Below, one piece after another: positions 14,755 to 21,721 of a DNA stretch of 26,572 nt. Where the stretch lies: positions 1-26,572 of the forward strand of contig CAAGPW010000044.1 in NCBI GenBank assembly GCA_900771955.1, in the 5' to 3' direction. The stretch is from Lachnospiraceae bacterium (lineage in GTDB: Bacteria > Bacillota > Clostridia > Lachnospirales > Lachnospiraceae). The notes below the pieces were generated by a model that searched no databases, was not told the DNA's origin, and saw only the letters and a list, made by a program, of their open reading frames with translations. Position numbers and translations under genes: made by a program. Positions within the stretch are counted from its first letter, which is position 1. Every line of letters begins with the position of its first letter.

Positions 14755-14784
14755 ATTATAACCGATGTTTCAAAAAAGTGTTAA
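14755..14784 (-). promoter_or_regulatory. Promoter of the leader-metNIQ operon
   Basis: TTAACA (14784-14779), an 18-base spacer, and the consensus TATAAT (14760-14755) on the minus strand. The predicted start near 14748 gives a leader of about 50 bases before the small ORF. The promoter is flanked by the inverted repeat ATAACCGA/TCGGTTAT. Confidence 0.8.
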
Positions 14785-14817
14785 TACATGATACTTAGAG
14801 TCGGTTATAGGTTTAAG

Positions 14818-16950
14818 CTATAGCGGTTTCTCGCCACTTTCCGCTTTTTCGCGCAGGCTTACCACCAGCTCGTAAACCTCCGGCCGTCTCTGCTTTAAAT
14901 GCTCATCCAGCCTGTGTCTGCGCTCCTTAAATCGCCCTGCGAGCTCCGGGTGCTCTTTTGCGATGCGCTCATAAACCTCTCTGCGGTGCGCCTCAAACTG
15001 CATTGCCAGCGTTTTTTCGTCTTTTCCGGAAATATTGACGATCTCTTTTAAATGTTCTTCCAGGTGTTCAAGCCACTCATCCTCGTCCAGCGCCTCCATG
15101 TGCGACCACCGCCCATGTAAAAGTTCTTCCACATTGCCGTCTTTTTTTAGCTGCTCGATCTGTTTTAAGATCTGCTTTTCGATCTGTGCCTCGGTGTCGG
15201 AGCCAAATGCCCACACAAATTCCTGTACCCGGTTATCTGCACGCTTTCTCGAAGCGCTGCGTTCCTCATTGTCCACGCCGCCCGCAAGCGGATACGGCCG
15301 TTTGATCTCCATATCCTTCAGTGCGATATGTATCGTTCTGCGCACACTGCCTTCCTCGATCATATAGCCGAGTCCGAGTTTCCGAAGCTGCTCATTTAAC
15401 TCCGCGATATGCTCGGTCATATAAAAACGAATTCCCTTTTTCTTCAGGGATTGATACAGGCTTCCCAGCCGGTCCGCCGCCGTGATGTCCATACTCCCGA
15501 TTCCGCTCGCGTCAAGGATCACCGCCTTTGTGTCTTTTTGCAGCGCATCTTCAATATCACGCTCAAGTATCTGGATATTCGCGAAAAACAGGTTACTGCT
15601 GAAACGGTAGATCAAAACGCCCTCGATGGCATGGATCTGACTGCCTTCTTTCAGGTCGCGGAAATGGCGGTGTCCCGGCTGAATGCCGAGAAAGCACCTT
15701 GCCGGCTTTGCACTGCGGATGATCATTTCTGTAAAAGAAAGGATGATCCCGATCAGTACGCCGTTGATCGTTCCAAGGAAAAGTACCCCGAAAAATGCAC
15801 CCGCAAAAATGAAACATTCGGTTCGGCTGACTTTAAAAAGCCGCACCGCCAGCTCAAACTCTGTTGCCCCAAGCAACGCCGAGATCACGATCGCGGTCAG
15901 CACCGGAACCGGCAGATAGCCGATGAATCCCGTGCCGCACAAAAGCAGTACGATCATGGAACCTCCTGCCACAATACCGGTAAGCTGCGTCTTACCCTGA
16001 TACTGTTCTCCCATCGCGGTGCGGGATACAGAGCCGTTGATCGGACAGCAGCCGGTAAAGGCAGCCACAAAATTTCCGACAGAAAACGCCAGTATTTCCT
16101 GATTGTCGTTGATGCGGTATCCGTTCTTCTGCGCGAAGTTGTTTTCCGCCAGCAATGTCTCCGCCATGATGACCAACGCAACCGACAGACTGATCGTGAC
16201 GGCTTCCTTTATGGGAACCACGGTAAGATCCGGAAAACTCCACTCAGGAAGCCCCGGTTCTACTGCCGTAAGCGTCTGTATCCCCCATTCACGCACCGGA
16301 AGAACGCGCGTCATCACCGCACCTGCCGCCATAAGTACGACTGCCATCGGAAATTTGGGCATGACTTTTTTGGATACCAAAAGGATTACAAGCGCCAAAA
16401 CACCGATTGCGACGGACGGCAGATTGATCGATGCCGCCTCCTTTGCGATATGCTGCGCAAGTTCCAGAAACTCTCCGGTTCCCGCTGTTCCTCCCATCAG
16501 CTTCGGCAGCTGCATCAAAATGATCGTGGTACAGATCCCGGTGATGAATCCGCCCATGACCGGCGCTGAGATGTAGTTTACCAGCTTCCCGGCGCGCATA
16601 AAATAAAACGCAAGCAGCCACAGCGCCACAAGCAGCGTGAGTACCGGAACAACCGCCAGTGCCTCATTTGAACCGCTCTCCACATGCAGACTGATAAGTG
16701 CGGAACCAACGAGCGCCGCCGGTGCCGCGTCCACCCCGAAAATAAACTGCGGGGAAGTGGAAAAGAGCGCAAAGAAAAGAATCGGAAATACCGACCCGTA
16801 AAGTCCATACACTGCGGGAAGTCCTGCGATCTGCGCATATCCCATGGAAATCGGGATCGACACCGCCATGATGATAATGCCGGTAAAGATATCTTTGGGC
16901 AGATCTTTCTTATTATAATGCCGGATCGTCTGTGCCAGTTCCAGTTTCAT
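14818..16950 (-). CDS. SulP-family anion transporter with STAS domain and long C-terminal extension
   Basis: A 710-residue membrane protein of the SLC26/SulP family. Residues about 20-415 hold the transmembrane core with the signature region SIPISMGYAQIAGLPAVYGLYG and the NGSVSRTAMGEQ loop. Residues about 437-548 form a STAS domain (IHAIEGVLIYRFSSNLFFANI, KAVILDASGIGSMDITAADRL). An additional charged, helix-rich region of about 155 residues (555-710) follows, including FVWAFGSDTEAQIEKQILKQ and many Glu/Lys/Arg residues, which is not part of the usual family. It probably transports sulfate, bicarbonate or another small anion; the substrate cannot be read from sequence. Being just upstream of metNIQ on the same strand, a sulfur link is possible. 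It has its own promoter. Confidence 0.92.
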   Translation of the reverse strand: MKLELAQTIRHYNKKDLPKDIFTGIIIMAVSIPISMGYAQIAGLPAVYGLYGSVFPILFFALFSTSPQFIFGVDAAPAALVGSALISLHVESGSNEALAVVPVLTLLVALWLLAFYFMRAGKLVNYISAPVMGGFITGICTTIILMQLPKLMGGTAGTGEFLELAQHIAKEAASINLPSVAIGVLALVILLVSKKVMPKFPMAVVLMAAGAVMTRVLPVREWGIQTLTAVEPGLPEWSFPDLTVVPIKEAVTISLSVALVIMAETLLAENNFAQKNGYRINDNQEILAFSVGNFVAAFTGCCPINGSVSRTAMGEQYQGKTQLTGIVAGGSMIVLLLCGTGFIGYLPVPVLTAIVISALLGATEFELAVRLFKVSRTECFIFAGAFFGVLFLGTINGVLIGIILSFTEMIIRSAKPARCFLGIQPGHRHFRDLKEGSQIHAIEGVLIYRFSSNLFFANIQILERDIEDALQKDTKAVILDASGIGSMDITAADRLGSLYQSLKKKGIRFYMTEHIAELNEQLRKLGLGYMIEEGSVRRTIHIALKDMEIKRPYPLAGGVDNEERSASRKRADNRVQEFVWAFGSDTEAQIEKQILKQIEQLKKDGNVEELLHGRWSHMEALDEDEWLEHLEEHLKEIVNISGKDEKTLAMQFEAHRREVYERIAKEHPELAGRFKERRHRLDEHLKQRRPEVYELVVSLREKAESGEKPL

Positions 16951-16988
16951 TGCATCATCTCCTCAATTTTACCTGTTTAAATAACAGC

Positions 16989-16997
16989 ATTATACCA
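16989..16997 (-). promoter_or_regulatory. Extended -10 promoter of the SulP gene
   Basis: On the minus strand TGGTATAAT is a TGnTATAAT extended -10 element. It stands directly after the terminator of the upstream operon and about 40 bases before the SulP start. There is no recognisable -35, which extended -10 promoters can do without. Confidence 0.6.
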
Positions 16998-16998
16998 T

Positions 16999-17033
16999 AA
17001 AAAAGAGGAGACTGCCCAGGATTCGGCGTCTCC
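16999..17033 (-). terminator. Terminator of the TetR-membrane protein-GNAT operon
   Basis: On the minus strand GGAGAC and GTCTCC pair, with an inner GCC/GGC, followed by TCTTTTTT. It lies about 30 bases after the acetyltransferase stop. Confidence 0.85.
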
Positions 17034-17064
17034 CTTCTTCTTTTCTTTTTTCTTTTCTTTATTT

Positions 17065-17721
17065 TTATCTTTTTTCGTTTCTTTTCACTGCCGGGCGGTA
17101 CAGATCATACATAAATACGCCCTCACCCAGATCTCTGGTCTTTACGAGTTTCATGCCAAGATGCTCATATCTCTCGACTTTGTTTTCCGCGTCGGTATCC
17201 AGGATCACCGCAAGATTTTTCTCATCGGCAATTTCGTACAGCATTTCCATGAGCTGTCTCATATATCCCTGCCCCTGATATTCTTTCCGGACTACTAACA
17301 TCGCCAGATTGGCATACGGGATCTTTTTCTTTTTTAACTCATCTTCATAGGTTGTCCCGCCCTTTGCGATCCTCCTTACGAATTGAATCCCACCCCGGAG
17401 TCCCCCCAGATTTTTGACGATCGCCCGGATCATCCGCATCCCGCTTTTGAATGACAGATCCTGACCTTTATATGTAACGAGGATATATCCTTCTCCTCTG
17501 CTGCTGGTAGAATACAGACATCCGCTTTCATATCCCGCCAGAAAGCAGGCTTTCATATGCTGATACATCTTTTCCCTGCTGTCAAGTAATTTGCGCAGAC
17601 CATATTCAACCGTTCCGTCTTTTTTTCTGCCATACGCATGGTCATAAAAGGAATCACCGATCTCCCGGCAGATCTGTTCGATCTCATTTTCTGATAAATT
17701 TGTTACTTTGATTCCGTTCAT
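17065..17721 (-). CDS. GNAT-family N-acetyltransferase
   Basis: A 218-residue acetyl-CoA-dependent acyltransferase. The GNAT core occupies the C-terminal half: LAMLVVRKEYQGQGYMRQLMEMLYE (about residues 139-163) carries the motif A pyrophosphate loop (QGQGY). LAVILDTDAENKVERYEHLGMKLVKTRDL is motif B, with its Y-x-x-x-GM signature. The N-terminal 100 residues are less typical and include SFYDHAYG and a GYESG strand. The substrate is unknown. It is the last gene of a short operon behind a TetR repressor and a small membrane protein, spaced 18 bases from the latter, and is followed by a good terminator. Confidence 0.88.
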   Translation of the reverse strand: MNGIKVTNLSENEIEQICREIGDSFYDHAYGRKKDGTVEYGLRKLLDSREKMYQHMKACFLAGYESGCLYSTSSRGEGYILVTYKGQDLSFKSGMRMIRAIVKNLGGLRGGIQFVRRIAKGGTTYEDELKKKKIPYANLAMLVVRKEYQGQGYMRQLMEMLYEIADEKNLAVILDTDAENKVERYEHLGMKLVKTRDLGEGVFMYDLYRPAVKRNEKR

Positions 17722-17739
17722 TGCATTTCTCTCCCCTTA

Positions 17740-18246
17740 CTATATGATCCAGTTCACAAGCTGTACCATAACACCTACAAGCAGACACACCGGAAGCCCG
17801 ATCACCATTCCCTTTATGCTTCCGATAAAATGAAACCGGTAATCCTTATAGGAATCCGTCAGATCCTCAGTTCCCGGAATGATCAGCTTCTTGCTGTGGC
17901 ATACCCAGATCCAGTCGATCACAAAACAGTCATACCAGTCAACGATCAGCCAGATGAGATACGAGATCAGAAATCCCTGCAAAAAATTGCCCGCATGATT
18001 TACAAAACAAAGCGCAATCGCCATGATAAGCGCAATGACGACCGCAGCGCAAAGCTTCTTTCTTCTCGTCTGTGGACTGTCCGCCTTTCTGCTCTCATCG
18101 ATCAAGCCAAGCTCCAGACAGCGGTTTATGATCGGTTCCGGCATATCATAGACCGTATCTACGGGGTTTTTGCTGCCTGCCACCACCGCAATGGTAAATA
18201 AAATGGTGAGTACCACTGTCTCTATTAAAATTACCCTGACATCCAT
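17740..18246 (-). CDS. Small integral membrane protein of unknown function
   Basis: A 168-residue protein with four likely membrane helices: ILIETVVLTILFTIAVVAG, LCAAVVIALIMAIALCFV, FLISYLIWLIVDWYDCFVIDWIW and GMVIGLPVCLLVGVMVQLVNW. Between the first two is a hydrophilic loop with PEPIINRCLELGLI and a TRRKK patch. The WYDCFVIDW segment is striking, with acidic residues and Cys inside the membrane region. I do not recognise the family with certainty. It starts 13 bases after the TetR gene and is probably controlled by it. Transport or resistance is possible but not shown. Confidence 0.85.
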   Translation of the reverse strand: MDVRVILIETVVLTILFTIAVVAGSKNPVDTVYDMPEPIINRCLELGLIDESRKADSPQTRRKKLCAAVVIALIMAIALCFVNHAGNFLQGFLISYLIWLIVDWYDCFVIDWIWVCHSKKLIIPGTEDLTDSYKDYRFHFIGSIKGMVIGLPVCLLVGVMVQLVNWII

Positions 18247-18259
18247 GTTTTATTTCCTC

Positions 18260-18817
18260 CTAATCTTCTCTCTCGGTCAGTATTTTTATCACAAGGCTGC
18301 TGATCTCCTCCGGAGTGCTTCTGTTTTCTTCCCGCATCCACCGTTTGGTCAGTTCCCAGTAGCCCGCTATCGTAAAGTAAAAATCATATAACCTTTCCTT
18401 TGACATCTCTGAAAGGATCTGTTCCGGTTCCATATCGATATCTTTCATTTTTGTTTTGAACGCAACCTGCATGATGTACTCGGAAAGATGATCTTCGATA
18501 TAGTGCAAAAGATGACTCTGATCCAGACAGCGAAACACCTCTGCATTTTTCTCCCAGAACGAAAAATAGATGTTTGTCGTCTCCTTTAATCCCTTCGCTC
18601 CCTGCAAAAGCAGTGCATCCGCGAATTCATCCATGACAGAATCTGCCATAAACCTGACGATATCGTCTTTCGTCCCGAAATACCGATACAGCGTCCTTCT
18701 TCCAACGTTTGCGCTTTTCGCGATCTCCTTCATCGAAATCTCTGCGTAATCCTTTTCCTCTAACAGCTTTTGCAGCGTATCACGGATCAGCTCCTTTGTT
18801 GATATCGATTCTTTCAT
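18260..18817 (-). CDS. TetR/AcrR-family regulator
   Basis: A 185-residue repressor with the helix-turn-helix at residues about 8-55 (TKELIRDTLQKLLEEKDYAEISMKEIAKSANVGRRTLYRYFGTKDDIVRF). The rest is a helical ligand-binding domain ending in a TetR_C_7-like segment (FYFTIAGYWELTKRWMREENRSTPEEISSLVIKIL). It is first in an operon with a membrane protein and an acetyltransferase. A near-perfect palindrome overlaps its own promoter start, so it probably represses itself and the two genes after it. AAAAGGAG stands 6 bases before the start. Confidence 0.92.
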   Translation of the reverse strand: MKESISTKELIRDTLQKLLEEKDYAEISMKEIAKSANVGRRTLYRYFGTKDDIVRFMADSVMDEFADALLLQGAKGLKETTNIYFSFWEKNAEVFRCLDQSHLLHYIEDHLSEYIMQVAFKTKMKDIDMEPEQILSEMSKERLYDFYFTIAGYWELTKRWMREENRSTPEEISSLVIKILTERED

Positions 18818-18831
18818 AACATTCTCCTTTT

Positions 18832-18849
18832 AGTTTGTCCGGACTAACT
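18832..18849. promoter_or_regulatory. Probable TetR operator
   Basis: AGTTTGTCCGGACTAACT is an 18-bp palindrome centred on TCCGGA with one mismatched pair. It lies directly downstream of the -10 box and 14 bases before the TetR start, the usual place for autorepression. Confidence 0.65.
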
Positions 18850-18859
18850 TTCACAACAA

Positions 18860-18888
18860 AGAATGGCACACATGTGCAACAATGTCAA
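18860..18888 (-). promoter_or_regulatory. Promoter of the TetR-membrane protein-GNAT operon
   Basis: On the minus strand TTGACA (18888-18883), a 17-base spacer, and a weak -10 CATTCT (18865-18860). The consensus -35 supports it; the -10 matches only half the positions. Confidence 0.6.
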
Positions 18889-18894
18889 TACAAT

Positions 18895-18933
18895 AAGAAA
18901 AAGTTGGCACACATCAACGCGTATGTGCCAACT
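18895..18933 (-). terminator. Terminator of the ABC/ECF operon, overlapping the last codons
   Basis: AGTTGGCACA and TGTGCCAACT form a perfect 10-bp stem with a 12-base loop, followed by TTTTTCTT on the minus strand. The 5' arm includes the last sense codons of the ECF ATPase (ending ELAHTR), so the stop codon lies in the loop. Confidence 0.85.
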
Positions 18934-20389
18934 CTCCGAAATAATTTCTGATTCTATTTGTATTCTCCTTCGTCCAGCTTCCCTCACACTCCACCTTCCC
19001 GTTTTTTAAAAAGAGGAAACGGTCGCAGCAGCGCTCCACCAATTCCGGGTCGTGTGTGATGATAAACTGTGTTTTTCCCTTTTCGGACAGATCATTGATC
19101 ATATCCGCAACAATTTCCATATGGCGATAATCCAGTCCGCTGGTCGGCTCGTCATACACGATCAGATCTTTTCCCGATGCCATTGCCCCCGCAACCGCCA
19201 GCCGCTGCTTTTGTCCGCCTGATAAAGACATCGGATGGCAGTCTTTGTAATCAAACAGCCCCATCTGCCGCAGCACCTGCCCGGCAAGTTCTTCTTTTTT
19301 CCCTTCCGAAAGTGGAAGCCCAAGCGTCACCTCTTCTTTCACACTTTCCGAAAACAACTGATGATTGACATCCTGAAACACCAGATACGCGAGTTCCCAG
19401 AGCCTGCGCCCCTGATAGAGTTTTTCTCCGTCTGAGATCTTTCCCCGGCAGCGCTTCATCAGCCCACATATGCACTTTGCAAATGTGCTTTTTCCGGCTC
19501 CATTATCCCCAAGTATTGCCACGACTGCGCCTCTTGGGATCTCAAATTCCGGGATCTCGATCTTTCGTCCGTTTTTATAGGAAAACGTGAAATCCGTCAG
19601 CGTATAGGACTTTTCACTTCTTTTTCTCTCCGTTTTCTGCGGCAGGAAAACATCCGCGCAGCGAAGCCCCCGCGAATGAAATTCCTCCACGGACCGCTTC
19701 CAGAACAGCTCGGCGGGAATATCCTCCGCAACTGTCCCGTTTTTAAAGTAAAGAACTCTGTCCGCCAGTCCTCTGACCCAGGAAAGCCTGTGCTCCGCGA
19801 TCAGTATGGTCTTTCCTTTCTTTTTCCACAGCTCCAAAACCGACCGCAGCTCATGTATGGCATGGATATCCAGATTTGATGTCGGTTCATCCAGCACCAG
19901 TATCTCCGGCTCCAGCATATTTACGGATGCGCAGGCTATCTTCTGTTTCTCACCACCGGAAAGCTCCAAAAGGTTCTTTCCGAGCAGCTTTTCTATCTGA
20001 AACAGCCGGACAGTCTTTGCAAACCGGTTCAATATCTCTTCTTTTGGCATTCCGATATTTTCACAGCCAAAGACGATCTCTGTATCCGCTAACAGCGTAT
20101 AAAACTGCGATTTCGGATTCTGGAATACCGAACCCACCACTCCTGCCAGCTCGTGCAGTTCGGTTTCTTTTATGTTTTTTCCCTGTACCGTCACACTGCC
20201 ACTTGATCTTCCCTCATAATAACAGGGGATCAGACCGTTGACGAGCCTGCCGAATGTCGTTTTTCCACTTCCGGATTCCCCGCACAACAGCACTACCTGC
20301 CCGCGCGGTATCGTAGCAGTTATATCTTTTATGGAATCCTCTTTTCGGGCGTTTTCATAAGAAAAACCCACATCTTTTATCTCTATCAC
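18914..20389 (-). CDS. ECF transporter ATPase, two nucleotide-binding domains fused
   Basis: A 491-residue cytoplasmic ATPase equivalent to EcfA1 and EcfA2 joined in one chain. Domain 1 has Walker A GESGSGKTT (about 37-45), LSGGEKQK (143) and LVLDEPTSNLD (about 164-174). Domain 2 has GDNGAGKST (294-302), LSGGQKQR (389) and IVYDEPTSGLD (about 410-420), with a linker around 240-262. Both sets are complete, so both sites may hydrolyse ATP. It should drive the EcfT and S component encoded just upstream. It begins 1 base after ecfT and is the last gene of the operon. The substrate depends on the S component. Confidence 0.93.
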   Translation of the reverse strand: MIEIKDVGFSYENARKEDSIKDITATIPRGQVVLLCGESGSGKTTFGRLVNGLIPCYYEGRSSGSVTVQGKNIKETELHELAGVVGSVFQNPKSQFYTLLADTEIVFGCENIGMPKEEILNRFAKTVRLFQIEKLLGKNLLELSGGEKQKIACASVNMLEPEILVLDEPTSNLDIHAIHELRSVLELWKKKGKTILIAEHRLSWVRGLADRVLYFKNGTVAEDIPAELFWKRSVEEFHSRGLRCADVFLPQKTERKRSEKSYTLTDFTFSYKNGRKIEIPEFEIPRGAVVAILGDNGAGKSTFAKCICGLMKRCRGKISDGEKLYQGRRLWELAYLVFQDVNHQLFSESVKEEVTLGLPLSEGKKEELAGQVLRQMGLFDYKDCHPMSLSGGQKQRLAVAGAMASGKDLIVYDEPTSGLDYRHMEIVADMINDLSEKGKTQFIITHDPELVERCCDRFLFLKNGKVECEGSWTKENTNRIRNYFGELAHTR

Positions 20390-20390
20390 C

Positions 20391-21125
20391 TTATTTCCCC
20401 ATCACCTTCGTATAAATGTAAGCCGCTATTACCGCAGCACAAAATAGAAACACCAAAAGATCCGGCAGCCGGAATCCGGTCGCACACACATTGGTGCGCT
20501 TTCCGGGTGCGTCCAGTCCTCTTGTCATTGCCGAAGCTGCCAGTTCATTGCCGATCTGCAACAATTCCGTGAGCAGCGGGACGAGGCGGTATTCCAGCAT
20601 TTCAAGCGGACGCCCCGCCGAACCGATCCCTCTTAACCGCATCGCATTTCGGATCAGCCCGTACTCCTCTTTTATCGCAGGAAAGAAACGGAACATGACC
20701 GAAACCGGAACCGCGATCTTTTTCGGAATATGAAAGCCATCCATTGCCGCGATAAACTCACTTACTGTTGTCGATGAGATCAGAAAACGAAACATTGCAA
20801 GTCCCGGTAGCAGCTGCATGAATATGGATGCCATTGCTGCCGCCAGTATTTTCCACCCCGCCGGTTCCGATCCGTTTAGCAGCCCCTGAATAATGAGGCA
20901 GATCACATAAGTAGCCGCATAAAATACCGCCGAGCCCGGCTTTTTCAAGATCAAAAGTGAAATGACAGGAAATACCGCAAGAATCGGAAGCAGATAGCTC
21001 ATCACACCCACATAATTCCCCGAAAACATGAGAAAAGAGGTAGTCAGGCAAAGTATGATCTTCGTCCTCGGATCGAGATAGAGCTGTCTTAAAGAAGGTT
21101 TGGTTTCGTACAGCATCGATTGCAT
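20391..21125 (-). CDS. ECF transporter transmembrane component EcfT
   Basis: A 244-residue membrane protein that couples the ATPases to the S component. Membrane segments run from about FLMFSGNYVGVMSYLLPILAVFPVISLLIL to the C-terminal LLVFLFCAAVIAAYIYT. The two coupling helices with the Ala-Arg-Gly style motifs are visible as NAMRLRGIG and SAMTRGLDAP. The ATG at 21125 overlaps the stop of the S-component gene (TGATG), with a GGAG 11 bases upstream. A longer frame would add 36 residues with no membrane-protein character and is rejected. Confidence 0.9.
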   Translation of the reverse strand: MQSMLYETKPSLRQLYLDPRTKIILCLTTSFLMFSGNYVGVMSYLLPILAVFPVISLLILKKPGSAVFYAATYVICLIIQGLLNGSEPAGWKILAAAMASIFMQLLPGLAMFRFLISSTTVSEFIAAMDGFHIPKKIAVPVSVMFRFFPAIKEEYGLIRNAMRLRGIGSAGRPLEMLEYRLVPLLTELLQIGNELAASAMTRGLDAPGKRTNVCATGFRLPDLLVFLFCAAVIAAYIYTKVMGK

Positions 21126-21721
21126 CAGACCATTCCACTCCTTACAAAATGTTTCTTTAAAATCTTCTTTCCAATAGCGCCTCCGATCAGCCCGCCAAGA
21201 AAAGCGGACAGCATCATAAGCGGTATCATCCATGCATGGGAGAAATAGCCCGTCATCGTATCCATATAGTCCTGCCCGTAATAAGCCACCTTGTCTGCCA
21301 TCTGCTTCCCGGAAAGGGATGCAAACTGGAGAATATTGGCATTCGCCCCGATACAGCAGAGCGCATAGCTAAGAACTGCCAGCCTGCTGCTTTGATATCC
21401 GCCCTTCTTTAAGATCAGTTCCGCGACCAGCGCGCAGATGCTTCCAGCGAGTAACGTCCATACGCCGACCCCGGCAAGCGTCAGGATCCCTCCGTAAATG
21501 ATATAGGTGATAAGGATCATGCCCCGCTTTTTTATTCTGGTAAAATATAACATCATCGGAATGCCAAGGATCATGGAACTCACCAGCGGGATCAGCATAT
21601 TTACCACCGGGATAAATCCCATTACCGCAGCGATCACCAGATTTAAAACAAAGTAGACTGCCGTAAATATTCCGATATTGATCATGTCTTTTCCATTCAG
21701 TTTTTCTTCTGTCTTATTCAT
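21125..21721 (-). CDS. ECF transporter substrate-binding (S) component, MptD/Trep_Strep family
   Basis: A 198-residue, highly hydrophobic protein with about six membrane helices (INIGIFTAVYFVLNLVIAAVMGFIPVVNML; PLVSSMILGIPMMLYF; GMILITYIIYGGILTLAGVGVW; and so on). The opening KDMINIGIFTAVYFVLNL and the later HAWMIPLMMLSAFLGGLIGGAIGKKILKKHF are typical of the Trep_Strep/MptD family. This family defines the specificity of the ECF importer. In group A Streptococcus the related SiaF protein of a similar operon takes part in haem uptake. Haem, another tetrapyrrole or a siderophore is therefore the best guess for the substrate, but it is not proven. The start overlaps the preceding exporter-like gene by 8 bases. 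Confidence 0.87.
   Translation of the reverse strand: MNKTEEKLNGKDMINIGIFTAVYFVLNLVIAAVMGFIPVVNMLIPLVSSMILGIPMMLYFTRIKKRGMILITYIIYGGILTLAGVGVWTLLAGSICALVAELILKKGGYQSSRLAVLSYALCCIGANANILQFASLSGKQMADKVAYYGQDYMDTMTGYFSHAWMIPLMMLSAFLGGLIGGAIGKKILKKHFVRSGMV

Noticed and set aside
14479..14784. T-box or SAM riboswitch in front of metN.
   Set aside because: No T-box sequence (TGGNACCGCG type), specifier stem or S-box core was seen, and most of the region is taken by the Cys/Met leader ORF. The terminator is better explained by attenuation.
15409..16569. A 386-codon open frame on the plus strand opposite the SulP gene.
   Set aside because: The composition is unlike a protein family (rich in Arg, His, Asp, Gln), it lies wholly antisense to a clear membrane transporter, and it lacks a ribosome binding site. 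It is a codon-usage shadow.
21126..21233. 36-residue N-terminal extension of EcfT.
   Set aside because: It overlaps the S-component coding region and has no membrane or family character; the TGATG junction gives a natural start.
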